The notes under the pieces: generated by a model
The model's input: the letters and a program-made list of their open reading frames with translations, nothing else
The model's database searches: none
Told to the model about the DNA's origin: nothing
Part shown: positions 1 through 8,316 of the stretch, one piece after another
How positions within the stretch are numbered: the first letter of the stretch is position 1
How the letters are laid out: every line of letters starts with the position of its first letter
Assembly: GCF_000349565.1 (NCBI RefSeq)
Contig: NZ_KB714631.1
Span: 491,352 to 532,264 of the forward strand
Origin: Curtobacterium flaccumfaciens UCD-AKU
GTDB lineage: Bacteria > Actinomycetota > Actinomycetes > Actinomycetales > Microbacteriaceae
Length of the DNA stretch: 40,913 nucleotides
Direction: 5' to 3'
Translations under genes and position numbers: made by a program

Positions 1-24
1 TGGGCTGTTCTCGTTCGTGGACGG

Positions 25-666
25 TCAGACCACCCGGAGACGGACGAGCGCGCCGTCGACGACCAGGTCGCGCACGGTGGCGGACGGGTCGGCGATCTGG
101 AAGCGCAGGGCACCGCCCGGCTGCTCGAACCACGGCTGGACGAAGCGGACGTTCACCAGGAACGGCCGGTCGACGACGTAGCGGTGCGTCTCGGGCGACG
201 AGGTCACGTGCGGCGGCAGCGAGCGGCTGGGCAGCGGGGTGTCGAGCGGGTGGAGCAGGTAGCCGTCCGGGCCACCGATGCGGTCGACGGGGACGCCGGC
301 CGGGATCTGGATGGTCAGGCCCTGTTCGCCCGCCTGGGAGACCTGCTGCGCGAGCTGCGGGTAGGTCGACGCCGCACGGTCACGGAGCCCGTCGAGCTCG
401 TGGCGGGGGATGTCGCGCGGCTGCGGGAACGGACGGTTCAGGAACCGGCGAAGCATCTCCACCGCGTCGTCCTCGCCCGTCGCCTGCGCGAGCCGACGAG
501 CCGTGCCGTAGTCGACGACCTCGAGCGCGTAGTCGGAGGCGTCGGTCTGGACGATGCGGAGCGCCCCCTCGACCGGCGGTTCGTGCAGGGTCTCACCGGG
601 GAGCTGCACGTACCGGGTCGTGTAGCCGAGCTGGTCGAGGATGGGGCGGGTGTCCGCGAACGTCAT
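25..666 (-). CDS. TNT-domain (NAD+ glycohydrolase-like) protein
   Basis: 213-residue protein. Residues about 121-213 resemble the TNT domain (tuberculosis necrotizing toxin, NAD+ glycohydrolase): VDRIGGPDGYLLHP, then PSRSLPP, a HRYVV strand, and PWFEQPGG at 178-185. The Gln in this last motif (Q182) corresponds to the conserved Gln of the WFGQPGG motif that is essential in the tuberculosis toxin. The first 120 residues are not a domain I recognise. There is no signal peptide, membrane segment or secretion domain, so a cytosolic protein is likely. The ATG at 666 is chosen because a TAGGCT box lies 7 nt upstream, giving a probable leaderless transcript of its own. The gene follows sdhB in the same direction after 50 bp. 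No immunity gene is visible on the sdh side; the other side is outside the window. Enzymatic activity is inference. Confidence 0.72.
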   Translation of the reverse strand: MTFADTRPILDQLGYTTRYVQLPGETLHEPPVEGALRIVQTDASDYALEVVDYGTARRLAQATGEDDAVEMLRRFLNRPFPQPRDIPRHELDGLRDRAASTYPQLAQQVSQAGEQGLTIQIPAGVPVDRIGGPDGYLLHPLDTPLPSRSLPPHVTSSPETHRYVVDRPFLVNVRFVQPWFEQPGGALRFQIADPSATVRDLVVDGALVRLRVV

Positions 667-673
667 GGTCGGG

Positions 674-679
674 AGCCTA
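674..679 (-). promoter_or_regulatory. -10 box of TNT-domain gene (leaderless-type)
   Basis: On the minus strand TAGGCT ends 7 nt before the ATG at 666. This is the spacing expected when transcription starts at the start codon. No Shine-Dalgarno sequence is visible. Confidence 0.5.
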
Positions 680-716
680 TCGGTCGGCGTGGTGCGGAGC
701 TTGGACGGAGCCGGGA

Positions 717-1490
717 CTACGCCCGACCCCGCATGATCGCCTGCTTGACCTCGGAGATCGCCTTCGTCACCTGGATGCCGCGAGGGCACGCGTCGGTGCA
801 GTTGAAGGTGGTCCGGCAGCGCCAGACGCCTTCCTTGTCGTTGAGGATGTCGAGACGGACGTTCGCGGCGTCGTCGCGGGAGTCGAAGATGAAGCGGTGG
901 GCGTTCACGATCGCGGCGGGGCCGAAGTACTGCCCGTCGGTCCAGAACACCGGGCAGGACGACGTGCACGCCGCGCAGAGGATGCACTTCGTGGTGTCGT
1001 CGAAGCGGGCGCGGTCGGCGACCGACTGCACACGCTCCTTGCCGGGCGTCGGGGCCGACGAGGACTGCAGGAACGGCTGCACCTCGCGGTAGCTCTGGAA
1101 GAAGGGCTCCATGTCGACGACGAGGTCCTTCTCGAGCGGCAGGCCCTTGATCGCCTCGACGTAGATCGGCTTCGAGACGTCGAGGTCCTTGATCAGGGTC
1201 TTGCACGCCAGACGGTTCCGACCGTTGATGCGCATCGCGTCGGAGCCGCAGACACCGTGCGCGCAGGAACGGCGGAAGGTCAGCGACCCGTCCTGCTCCC
1301 ACTTGATCTTGTGCAGGGCATCGAGGATGCGGTCGGTCGGCAGCATCATGACGTCGAAGTCCTGCCAGCGCGGCTCGTCGTCGACGTCGGGATCGAAGCG
1401 ACGGACGATGACCGTGACCGAGAAGGATCCGGGAGGGGCGTCCTGCACGGTGTCGGTGCGGGGTGCTTCGGAGACCAGGGTGTCGGTCAT
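717..1490 (-). CDS. sdhB: Succinate dehydrogenase iron-sulfur subunit
   Basis: 257-residue iron-sulfur subunit of respiratory complex II. It passes electrons from the SdhA flavin to the membrane quinone site. The N-terminal ferredoxin part has the 2Fe-2S cysteines (CAHGVCGSDAM). The C-terminal part has the two cysteine clusters for the 4Fe-4S and 3Fe-4S centres (CILCAACTSSCPVFW and CTDACPRGI). Length is normal for the family. ATG start at 1490, one base after the sdhA stop, so translation is probably coupled. It is the last gene of a C-D-A-B operon. Confidence 0.97.
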   Translation of the reverse strand: MTDTLVSEAPRTDTVQDAPPGSFSVTVIVRRFDPDVDDEPRWQDFDVMMLPTDRILDALHKIKWEQDGSLTFRRSCAHGVCGSDAMRINGRNRLACKTLIKDLDVSKPIYVEAIKGLPLEKDLVVDMEPFFQSYREVQPFLQSSSAPTPGKERVQSVADRARFDDTTKCILCAACTSSCPVFWTDGQYFGPAAIVNAHRFIFDSRDDAANVRLDILNDKEGVWRCRTTFNCTDACPRGIQVTKAISEVKQAIMRGRA

Positions 1491-1491
1491 C

Positions 1492-3285
1492 TCAGTACTT
1501 CCTCTCCATCGGCTGGTACCGCGTGATGACGACAGGCTTCCAGTCGAGCGTGATGTGGTCGTCGGCGAGCGACGAGTGCGGGTCGCCCGTCAGGTACGCC
1601 ATGGTGTGCTGCATGTAGTTCTCGTCGTCGCGCTTCGGGTAGTCGTCGCGCATGTGTCCGCCGCGGCTCTCCTTGCGGTTGCGTGCGGAGTAGACGACGA
1701 CCTCGGCCAGGTCGAGCAGGAACCCGAGCTCGACGGCCTCGAGCAGGTCGGTGTTGAACCGCTTGCCCTTGTCCTGCACGGAGACCTGCATGAAACGGTT
1801 GCGCAGTGTGTGCAGGGTCTCGGTGACACGGGCGAGCGACTCGTCCGTGCGGAACACCTGCGCGTTCTTGTCCATCTCCTCTTGCAGTTCCTTGCGGAGG
1901 GCAGAGACGCGCTCGGTGCCGGTGGAGGCGCGGAGCTGGTCGAGCATGCCGCGGACGCCGGCAGCCGGGTCTTCCGGCAGCGGGAGGAACTCGGCGGTCT
2001 GGACCCACTCGGCGGCGTTGTTGCCCGAGCGCTTGCCGAAGACGTTGATGTCGAGCAGCGAGTTCGTGCCGAGACGGTTCGAGCCGTGCACGGAGACGCA
2101 GGCGCACTCGCCGGCGGCGTACAGCCCGGGGACGACGGTGGTGTTGTCGTACAGGACCTCGGCCTTGACGTTCGTCGGGATCCCGCCCATCGCGTAGTGC
2201 GCGGTCGGCATGACGGGGACCGGCTCGACGACGGGGTCGACACCGAGGTACGTCCGGGCGAACTCGGTGATGTCCGGCAGCTTCGTCTCGAGGACCTCGG
2301 CACCCAGGTGCGTGCAGTCGAGCAGCACGTAGTCCTTGTTCGGACCGGCGCCGCGACCTTCTGCCACTTCCTGCACCATGCAGCGCGCGACGATGTCACG
2401 CGGAGCGAGGTCCTTGATGGTGGGGGCGTACCGCTCCATGAAGCGCTCACCCGAGGCGTTCCGGAGGATCGCGCCCTCACCGCGGGCACCCTCGGTCAGC
2501 AGGATCCCGAGCCCTGCGAGGCCGGTCGGGTGGAACTGGAAGAACTCCATGTCCTCGAGCGGCAGGCCCTTGCGCCAGACGATGCCGACGCCGTCGCCGG
2601 TCAGGGTGTGCGCGTTCGAGGTGGTCTTGTACATCTTGCCGAAGCCACCGGTCGCGAAGACCATCGCCTTGGCGTGGAAGACGTGGAGCTCACCGGTCGC
2701 GAGCTCGAACGCGACGACGCCGGCCGGCTGCTGGCGGGTGACGCCGTCCTCGCCGACGACGTCGACCATGATGAGGTCGAGTGCGTAGAACTCGTTGTAG
2801 AACTCGACGCCGAGCTTCACGCAGTTCTGGAACAGCGTCTGCAGGATCATGTGCCCGGTGCGGTCGGCGGCGTAGCAGGCCCGGCGGACCGGGGACTTGC
2901 CGTGGTCGCGGGTGTGCCCACCGAAACGACGCTGGTCGATCTTGCCCTCGGGCGTGCGGTTGAACGGCAGGCCCATGTTCTCGAGGTCGATGACGGCGTC
3001 GATCGCCTCTTTCGCGAGGATCTCGGCGGCGTCCTGGTCGACCAGGTAGTCGCCGCCCTTGATCGTGTCGAAGGTGTGCCACTCCCACGAGTCCTCTTCG
3101 ACGTTCGCGAGGGCTGCGGCCATACCGCCCTGCGCCGCACCGGTGTGCGACCGGGTGGGGTAGAGCTTCGAGATGACGGCCGTCTTCGCCTTCGGGCCGG
3201 CTTCGATCGCGGCTCGCATGCCCGCGCCTCCGGCGCCGATGATGACGATGTCGAACTGGTGGTGGTGGACGGTGGTCTCGGTCAC
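1492..3285 (-). CDS. sdhA: Succinate dehydrogenase flavoprotein subunit
   Basis: 597-residue catalytic subunit that oxidises succinate to fumarate in the TCA cycle, on the cytoplasmic face of the membrane. The FAD-binding motif [12 protein letters not shown] is at residues 15-26. The histidine that usually carries covalent FAD is H47 in [12 protein letters not shown]. The substrate-site segments with HPTG and NSLLD(I) are present, and the C-terminus ends in a helical capping domain. GTG start at 3285 with GGAAAG upstream. It sits between sdhD and sdhB with very short gaps. Confidence 0.97.
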   Translation of the reverse strand: MTETTVHHHQFDIVIIGAGGAGMRAAIEAGPKAKTAVISKLYPTRSHTGAAQGGMAAALANVEEDSWEWHTFDTIKGGDYLVDQDAAEILAKEAIDAVIDLENMGLPFNRTPEGKIDQRRFGGHTRDHGKSPVRRACYAADRTGHMILQTLFQNCVKLGVEFYNEFYALDLIMVDVVGEDGVTRQQPAGVVAFELATGELHVFHAKAMVFATGGFGKMYKTTSNAHTLTGDGVGIVWRKGLPLEDMEFFQFHPTGLAGLGILLTEGARGEGAILRNASGERFMERYAPTIKDLAPRDIVARCMVQEVAEGRGAGPNKDYVLLDCTHLGAEVLETKLPDITEFARTYLGVDPVVEPVPVMPTAHYAMGGIPTNVKAEVLYDNTTVVPGLYAAGECACVSVHGSNRLGTNSLLDINVFGKRSGNNAAEWVQTAEFLPLPEDPAAGVRGMLDQLRASTGTERVSALRKELQEEMDKNAQVFRTDESLARVTETLHTLRNRFMQVSVQDKGKRFNTDLLEAVELGFLLDLAEVVVYSARNRKESRGGHMRDDYPKRDDENYMQHTMAYLTGDPHSSLADDHITLDWKPVVITRYQPMERKY

Positions 3286-3334
3286 AGGGGTCTTTCCGTA
3301 GACGGTGGGAACGCGGGCAGCAACGGTGGTGGTG

Positions 3335-3781
3335 CTACTGCGCCGGGCAGAAGGACGGCAGGTCGGCGGCAGCTGCGCCGGCGGGGCACGGGTCGAAGGT
3401 CCAGCAGACGAGGAGCCCGAGCACGATCAGCACGACGCAGGCGGCCAGGATCGCGATGAGGAGCGTCTTGCGGATGCCCGGCTTCGACACGTAGTCGTTG
3501 ACGATGGTGCGCATGCCGTTCGAGCCGTGGATGAGGGCGAGGACCAGCATGAGCGAGTCCCAGATCTTCCAGAAGGGGTTGGCCCACTTGCCGGCGACGA
3601 AGGCGAAGTCGATCTGCTTGACGCCCTCGCCCGCCACCATGTTGACGAAGAGGTGGCCGAAGATCAGCACGACGAGCAGGACGCCCGAGGCGCGCATGTA
3701 GATCCAGCCCCACTTCTCCCAGTTGGTGGTGCTCCGGGCGGCCGCTGCCGAGCGGGGAGGTTCGACGATCTGCGTGGTCAT
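3335..3781 (-). CDS. sdhD: Succinate dehydrogenase hydrophobic membrane anchor
   Basis: 148-residue membrane anchor of complex II with three predicted transmembrane helices. The GHLFVNM segment in helix 1 and IHGSNGMR in helix 2 are typical of SdhD and contribute to haem and quinone binding. ATG start at 3781, 11 bp after the sdhC stop. The longer open frame upstream is only sdhC read in another frame. The C-terminal tail is rich in Cys and Pro ([10 protein letters not shown]), a tail I cannot assign a role to. Confidence 0.93.
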   Translation of the reverse strand: MTTQIVEPPRSAAAARSTTNWEKWGWIYMRASGVLLVVLIFGHLFVNMVAGEGVKQIDFAFVAGKWANPFWKIWDSLMLVLALIHGSNGMRTIVNDYVSKPGIRKTLLIAILAACVVLIVLGLLVCWTFDPCPAGAAAADLPSFCPAQ

Positions 3782-3792
3782 GTCCGTGCCCC

Positions 3793-4242
3793 TCAGTTGA
3801 AGTCCGCGACGAGGTTCATGAGCTGGCGGGGCAGGAAGCCCGCGATCGCCACCGCCCACAGGACCATGACGATCCAGAACATGGCCCGCTGGTACTTCGG
3901 GCCCTTGGACCAGAAGTCGATCAGGATGATCCGCAGGCCGTTGAACGCGTGGAACACGATGGCCATCACCAGCGCGATCTCGCCGAGGTTCATGATCGGG
4001 GTCTTGTACGTGCCGATGACGGCGTTGTAGGCCTCGGGGGAGAGCCGCACGAGTGCCGTGTCGAGGATGTGCACGAGCAGGAAGAAGTAGATCGCGACGC
4101 CCGTGATGCGGTGGAGGACCCACGACCACATCCCGATGGATCCGCGGTAGAGCGTGCCCTGTGGCGTCCGAGAAGCCCTGGGCGCTTCGATCGAGACGTC
4201 GGGCACCGCCGTCGCCGTACCCCCGCCGGTGTGCTCAGCCAT
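3793..4242 (-). CDS. sdhC: Succinate dehydrogenase cytochrome b556 subunit
   Basis: 149-residue membrane subunit of complex II. The SIGMWSWVLHRITGVA motif is the SdhC family signature, with Ser and Arg lining the quinone pocket. The His in FLLVHILDT is the expected haem ligand. Three transmembrane helices follow a short soluble N-terminus. A good ribosome-binding site (GGAAGGA) precedes the ATG at 4242. First gene of the operon; it lies 78 bp downstream of a same-strand glycosyltransferase, and that gap carries promoter-like and operator-like signals. Confidence 0.95.
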   Translation of the reverse strand: MAEHTGGGTATAVPDVSIEAPRASRTPQGTLYRGSIGMWSWVLHRITGVAIYFFLLVHILDTALVRLSPEAYNAVIGTYKTPIMNLGEIALVMAIVFHAFNGLRIILIDFWSKGPKYQRAMFWIVMVLWAVAIAGFLPRQLMNLVADFN

Positions 4243-4263
4243 GAGCTCGTCCTTCCATAGGAC

Positions 4264-4286
4264 GGGCTCGCCCGATCGGCGAGCCC
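4264..4286 (-). terminator. Hairpin between GT4 gene and sdhC
   Basis: Perfect 9-bp stem (GGGCTCGCC paired with GGCGAGCCC) with a 5-nt loop. It may end transcription of the upstream glycosyltransferase gene or form a structured leader of the sdh mRNA, since it lies just before the sdhC ribosome-binding site. No U-tract. Confidence 0.45.
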
Positions 4287-4295
4287 TTGCCGTTC

Positions 4296-4323
4296 GTGTT
4301 CGTGTGGAACACGACCCATCCTA
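4296..4323 (-). promoter_or_regulatory. Probable sdh promoter -10 box with operator-like inverted repeat
   Basis: On the minus strand TAGGAT (4323-4318) overlaps the stop codon of the glycosyltransferase. Just after it, where transcription would start, lies GTGTTC-N5-GAACAC (4296-4312), a short dyad of the kind bound by dimeric repressors. No good -35 box is visible. Confidence 0.4.
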
Positions 4324-5568
4324 TGCGCGAGCGCTGACCTTCTCGTCCCGACCTGCCCGGAGGCCCCGTCCGACGGGCGGCGCGCCGATGGTCCGGGCCG
4401 TGTCGTGGTGGTCGAGGAGCTGGTCGCCGACGGCCTCCCACGTGGTCCCCTCGACGCGGAGCCGACCGGCCGAACCCATCCGGTCGGCCAGGGCGCGGTC
4501 GTGGTGCAGCCGCAGGACGGCGTGCCGCAGGGCCTGGGGTGCGTCGGCGTCGTAGAGCTCCCCGTCGAGCCCCGGGGCGACCAGGTCGAGCGGGCCGCCG
4601 GACGCCGGTGCGATCACCGGTAGGCCGGAGGCGTGGGCCTCCTGCAGGGTCTGCCCGAAGGTCTCGGCCGGACCGGTGTGCACGAACAGGTCGAGTGCTG
4701 CGTACGCGTCGGCGAGGGCGTCGCCGCGCAAGGGGCCGGTGAAGGTGACGTCGAGGTGCCGGAGCCGCCGCTCGAGCATCGCCCGCGACGGACCGCCGCC
4801 GGCGACGACGACCCGGATGCCGGGGACACCACCGAGTTCGGCGAGTCGCTCGACCTCCTTCTCCGGGGCGAGCCGACCGACGTACCCGACGATCGTCTCG
4901 CCGTTCGGGGCGAGCCGGCGGCGGAGCGCGCGCACGTGCCCCGACGTCCGGCGTGCGGGGTGGAACAGTTCGGTGTCGACGCCGCGACCCCAGCGGGCGA
5001 CGCGCGGCACGCCGTCCTCGGCGAGCATCGCGGCCGTCGCGCTCGACGGGGCGAGCGTCAGCGAGGCGCCCGCGTGGATGCGTCCGAGGATCTTCCGCAC
5101 CAACGGGACGGTCGCGGTCAGGCCGTTGCGGCGGGCGAACCCGGCCACGTCGGTCTGGAAGACGGCGACGGAGGGGATGCCGAGCCTCCCGGCCGCCGTG
5201 ATCGCGCGCCCACCCAGCAGGAACGGACTCGCGGCGTGGAGCACGTCGGCGCCGGAGGCGGCGAGGATCGTGTCGAGCACCGGGTGGGGGAGCGCCACCG
5301 GGAACTGCCGGTAGGCGACCGCGGGGACACGGTGGACGTCGAAGGAGCGGTAGCGCTCGACGGCGCTGCGCGAGCGGAACTGCGCGAGTCCGGGGGTGTC
5401 CGGGGCGATCACGACCGCGCGGTGACCACGTCGTTCCAGGTGGTCGAGGACCGCCAGGACACTCGTGGTCACGCCGTTGAGGGTGGGCAGGAAGCTCTCG
5501 GTCACGACGGCGACGGTCCGGGGGGACGTGCCGCGCTCCACGCTGCGTGCGCTCATGGTGCTGCCCAT
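4321..5568 (-). CDS. GT4 family glycosyltransferase, probable GDP-mannose-dependent mannosyltransferase
   Basis: 415-residue GT-B fold enzyme. The N-terminal domain opens with VAVVTESFLPTLNGV, the acceptor-side glycine loop typical of MgtA/PimB-like enzymes. The C-terminal donor domain has VGYVGRLAPEKEVERL and an EX7E motif in PAETFGQTLQEAHASG. It would transfer a sugar, probably mannose, to a lipid or glycan at the inner membrane face. Context supports mannose: the divergent neighbour manC makes GDP-mannose. Two starts are possible, ATG 5568 (GGAG very close upstream) and ATG 5556; I took the longer. An open frame extends further upstream, but it lacks family similarity. Acceptor unknown. 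Confidence 0.85.
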   Translation of the reverse strand: MGSTMSARSVERGTSPRTVAVVTESFLPTLNGVTTSVLAVLDHLERRGHRAVVIAPDTPGLAQFRSRSAVERYRSFDVHRVPAVAYRQFPVALPHPVLDTILAASGADVLHAASPFLLGGRAITAAGRLGIPSVAVFQTDVAGFARRNGLTATVPLVRKILGRIHAGASLTLAPSSATAAMLAEDGVPRVARWGRGVDTELFHPARRTSGHVRALRRRLAPNGETIVGYVGRLAPEKEVERLAELGGVPGIRVVVAGGGPSRAMLERRLRHLDVTFTGPLRGDALADAYAALDLFVHTGPAETFGQTLQEAHASGLPVIAPASGGPLDLVAPGLDGELYDADAPQALRHAVLRLHHDRALADRMGSAGRLRVEGTTWEAVGDQLLDHHDTARTIGAPPVGRGLRAGRDEKVSARA

Positions 5569-5731
5569 GCTCCGGGCGTGACGTGACCCGACGGGGCCGA
5601 CGACGTGAACGGGACGCGCGCGCCGGGTGAACAACGCGACGCCCTCCGGTGCGGACGCCGGACGGCGTCCTGCGGGAGGCCGCATGCGGGAATCGTGCGG
5701 AGACCACCCAGGATCCGCCCGGCGGGGGCGG

Positions 5732-5737
5732 TACGGT
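5732..5737 (+). promoter_or_regulatory. -10 box of manC (leaderless-type)
   Basis: TACGGT ends 6 nt before the GTG at 5744. This supports the GTG as the true start and suggests a leaderless mRNA. No clear -35 box. Confidence 0.5.
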
Positions 5738-5743
5738 GAGCGC

Positions 5744-6859
5744 GTGGCTGACGCTCTCGAAGACTTCTACGCGATCATCCCCGCAGGGGGCATCGGATCG
5801 CGCCTGTGGCCGTTGTCGCGCGCGGACGCACCCAAGTTCCTGCACGACCTGACGGGTTCCGGCACCTCGCTGCTGCGGCAGACCTGGGACCGCCTGGCGC
5901 CGCTCGCCGGCGACCAGCGGATCATGGTCGTCACCGGCCGTGCGCACCGCGTCGCGGTCGAGTCGCAGCTGCCCGGCGTCGAGGACCACAACGTGGTGCT
6001 CGAGAGCGAGCCGAAGGACTCGACGGCGGCCATCGGCCTGGCCGCGGCGATCCTGGTGCGCCGCGAGCCCGACGTCGTCATCGGGTCCTTCGCGGCCGAC
6101 CACGTCATCGGCGACGCACGCGGTTTCCGCCGTTCGGTCCGCGAAGCCGTCGCCGTCGCACGCGCCGGCTACGTCACGACCATCGGCATCACGCCGACGG
6201 AGCCCGCGATCGGCTTCGGCTACATCCACGCGCACGGCGACACCCTGGACATCGAGGGCGCACCGACCGCGCACGCCGTCCGGTCGTTCGTCGAGAAGCC
6301 CGACCTGGACACCGCCCGCTCGTACGTCGAGCAGGGCACGTACCTGTGGAACGCGGGCATGTTCATCGCCCGCGCCGACGTGCTGCTCGAGGAGATCGGC
6401 CGGAACAACCCGACGCTGCTGGCCGGCATCAACGAGCTGGCGGACGCCTGGGACACCTCGGCGCGCGGCGCGGTCGTCGACGCGGTCTGGCCAACGCTCG
6501 AGAAGATCGCGATCGACTACACAGTCGCCGAGCCCGCTGCTGCTGCTGGTCGCATGGCCGTCGTGCCCGGCGACTTCGACTGGGACGACGTGGGCGACTT
6601 CGCCTCGCTCGCCAAGCTGCAGTCCGGTGGGCGACCGAACAACCTCGCGGTGCTCGGGGACGGCGCGCGCATCCTGGCGGACTCGTCGAGCGGCATCGTG
6701 ATCTCGCACAGCCAGCGACTCATCTCGCTCATCGGCGTCGAGGACATCGTCGTCGTGGACACCCCGGACGCCCTGCTCGTCACCACGAGCGCGAACGCCC
6801 AGCGGGTGAAGGGTGTCGTGGATGCCCTGAAGATCAGCGGCCGGGGCGACGTCCTGTAG
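5744..6859 (+). CDS. manC: Mannose-1-phosphate guanylyltransferase
   Basis: 371-residue nucleotidyltransferase that joins GTP and mannose-1-phosphate to give GDP-mannose for cell-surface glycans and glycolipids. The signature IIPAGGIGSRLWPLSR is at residues 11-26. SFAADHVIGD, FVEKPD and WNAGMFI follow in the usual order, then DWDDVGDF near the end of the catalytic domain. It lacks the C-terminal isomerase domain of the two-domain enzymes, as in mycobacterial ManB/ManC-type proteins. GTG 5744 is chosen because VADALEDFYAIIPAGG begins the conserved part and a -10 box lies just upstream. Divergent from a probable mannosyltransferase. Confidence 0.93.
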   Translation: MADALEDFYAIIPAGGIGSRLWPLSRADAPKFLHDLTGSGTSLLRQTWDRLAPLAGDQRIMVVTGRAHRVAVESQLPGVEDHNVVLESEPKDSTAAIGLAAAILVRREPDVVIGSFAADHVIGDARGFRRSVREAVAVARAGYVTTIGITPTEPAIGFGYIHAHGDTLDIEGAPTAHAVRSFVEKPDLDTARSYVEQGTYLWNAGMFIARADVLLEEIGRNNPTLLAGINELADAWDTSARGAVVDAVWPTLEKIAIDYTVAEPAAAAGRMAVVPGDFDWDDVGDFASLAKLQSGGRPNNLAVLGDGARILADSSSGIVISHSQRLISLIGVEDIVVVDTPDALLVTTSANAQRVKGVVDALKISGRGDVL

Positions 6860-6994
6860 CGCTCCACCGACAAACCCCTCGAACTGGGGGTGAGCGGGCG
6901 GCCCCGCGTTACGGGCGCGTTTCGGCGGGGTCGCGATCCCGTAACCGATCCACGGGACCCCCGCAACGGGTCCTGTACCGACCCGACGGTCGTG

Positions 6995-7000
6995 TACTGT
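6995..7000 (+). promoter_or_regulatory. Possible -10 box for the BMP lipoprotein gene
   Basis: TACTGT about 58 nt upstream of the GTG at 7058. The 198-bp gap between manC and this gene also holds short GC-rich dyads. No convincing -35 box and no riboswitch pattern that I recognise. Confidence 0.3.
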
Positions 7001-7057
7001 CGCCACGATCGCCCGGAACGCACGTGGTCCGGGCACGCTCCCCGGAGGAACCAACCC

Positions 7058-8122
7058 GTGACATCTCGTACCCGACAGGTCGTCCTCAGCGGCCTCGCGC
7101 TCGCCGGCACCGTCGCCGTCCTGGCCGGCTGTGCCTCGGCGCCGTCCACCACCGAAACGGCGAAGAAGACCGACTTCCGCCCCTGCATGGTCTCCGACGC
7201 CGGTGGGTTCGACGACAAGTCGTTCAACCAGCTCGGCTACGAGGGCATGAAGGACGCCGCCAAGGACCTCGGCGCCACCTACAAGGAAGCCGAGTCCAAG
7301 GACGCCACCGTCTACGACTCGAACATCGAGCAGCTCATCGGCCAGAACTGCAACCTCGTCGTGACCGTCGGCTTCAACCTGGCCGACGCCACGAAGAAGC
7401 AGGCCGCTGCGAACCCCGACACCGACTTCGCGATCATCGACGACAACTCGATCGACGCCAAGAACGTCAAGCCGATCACGTTCGACACCTCGCAGGCCGC
7501 GTTCCTCGCCGGCTACGCGGCGGCGTCGTACTCGAAGACCGGCGTCGTCGGCACCTTCGGCGGCATGCAGATCCCGACCGTCACCATCTTCATGGACGGC
7601 TTCGCGGACGGCGTGAAGTACTACAACGAGCAGAAGGACAAGGACGTCAAGGTCGTCGGCTGGAACGTCGACACCGGCAAGGGTTCCTTCACCGGTGGCT
7701 TCGAGGCCGGCACGCAGGCCAAGTCGGTCGCGCAGACGCTCCTCGACCAGGACGCCGACGTGATCCTGCCCGTCGGTGGCCCGATCTACCAGTCCGCTGC
7801 CGAGGCCATCAAGGACGCCGACAACGGTTCCGTCCTGATCGGCGCGGACAGCGACCTCTACGAGGCCGACCCCCGCTACAAGGACATCGCCTTCACCTCG
7901 GTCGAGAAGGGCATGCGCCCGGCCGTGAAGGACGTCGTCGAGCAGGCGGCTGACGACAAGTTCTCGAAGGAGCCGTACGTCGGCACCCTGAAGAACGACG
8001 GCGTCGGCATCGCTCCGTTCCACGACTTCGAGTCCAAGGTCGACAAGGGCCTGCAGGGCGAGCTCGACGACGTGAAGGCCGGCATCATCGACGGCTCGAT
8101 CAAGGTCAAGACCCAGTCCTGA
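7058..8122 (+). CDS. BMP-family nucleoside-binding lipoprotein (ABC substrate-binding protein)
   Basis: 354-residue secreted lipoprotein. The signal peptide ends in a lipobox (VLAGC), so the mature protein is anchored by the Cys to the outer face of the membrane. The rest matches the Bmp/PnrA family that binds purine nucleosides: DAGGFDDKSFNQLGYEG near the N-terminus, then VVTVGFNLADAT, FAIIDDNS, FDTSQAAFLAGYAA and VILPVGGPIYQSA. GTG start at 7058 with GGAGGA 8 nt upstream. The next three genes are the matching ABC transporter, and salvage enzymes follow, so nucleosides are the likely ligands. A strong hairpin separates it from the ATPase gene, which would allow much higher expression of the binding protein. 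Confidence 0.93.
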   Translation: MTSRTRQVVLSGLALAGTVAVLAGCASAPSTTETAKKTDFRPCMVSDAGGFDDKSFNQLGYEGMKDAAKDLGATYKEAESKDATVYDSNIEQLIGQNCNLVVTVGFNLADATKKQAAANPDTDFAIIDDNSIDAKNVKPITFDTSQAAFLAGYAAASYSKTGVVGTFGGMQIPTVTIFMDGFADGVKYYNEQKDKDVKVVGWNVDTGKGSFTGGFEAGTQAKSVAQTLLDQDADVILPVGGPIYQSAAEAIKDADNGSVLIGADSDLYEADPRYKDIAFTSVEKGMRPAVKDVVEQAADDKFSKEPYVGTLKNDGVGIAPFHDFESKVDKGLQGELDDVKAGIIDGSIKVKTQS

Positions 8123-8128
8123 CCCGGT

Positions 8129-8163
8129 GAACGCGGGCGGGGGAGCATCCCTCGCCCGCGTTC
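8129..8163 (+). terminator. Strong hairpin after the BMP gene
   Basis: Eleven perfect base pairs (GAACGCGGGCG with CGCCCGCGTTC) extended by a G-T wobble and three GC pairs around the loop AGCAT. Seven bases after the stop. No clear U-tract. It probably ends or attenuates transcription into the ATPase gene. Confidence 0.65.
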
Positions 8164-8290
8164 TCGTGCGCCCAGGTGGCGCACCCCAGACCGTGCATCC
8201 CCAGGGTGCACCCCAGACCGTGCACCCAAGGGTGCGCGCCAGACCGTGCTTCCGCAGGGTGCACGCGACACCGTGCGCCCGCGTGGCGCG
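8160..8290. repeat. Five imperfect 26-27 bp tandem repeats
   Basis: The word CGTGC recurs at 8165, 8192, 8219, 8245 and 8272, each inside a diverged unit resembling GGGTGCACCCCAGACCGTGC. The centre of the best unit contains the palindrome GGTGCACC. Copies decay toward both ends. They fill the gap between the hairpin after the BMP gene and the promoter of the ATPase gene. Confidence 0.75.
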
Positions 8291-8303
8291 CGCGAGACAG
8301 AAA

Positions 8304-8309
8304 TAGACT
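8304..8309 (+). promoter_or_regulatory. -10 box of ABC ATPase gene (leaderless-type)
   Basis: TAGACT ends 7 nt before the ATG at 8317. The upstream half of the promoter would lie in the last copy of the tandem repeat. Confidence 0.5.
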
Positions 8310-8316
8310 CCCGAAC

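Noticed and set aside
6860..7057. Purine riboswitch upstream of the nucleoside-binding lipoprotein
   Set aside because: Only short GC dyads are present; I could not find the three-way junction or conserved loops of known purine riboswitches.
4235..8023. A long minus-strand open frame (1262 codons) across manC and the BMP gene
   Set aside because: Low-complexity Arg/Asp/Gly-rich translation, a shadow of real genes in very GC-rich DNA.
8160..8290. CRISPR-like array
   Set aside because: The units are contiguous and diverged, with no unique spacers and no cas genes.
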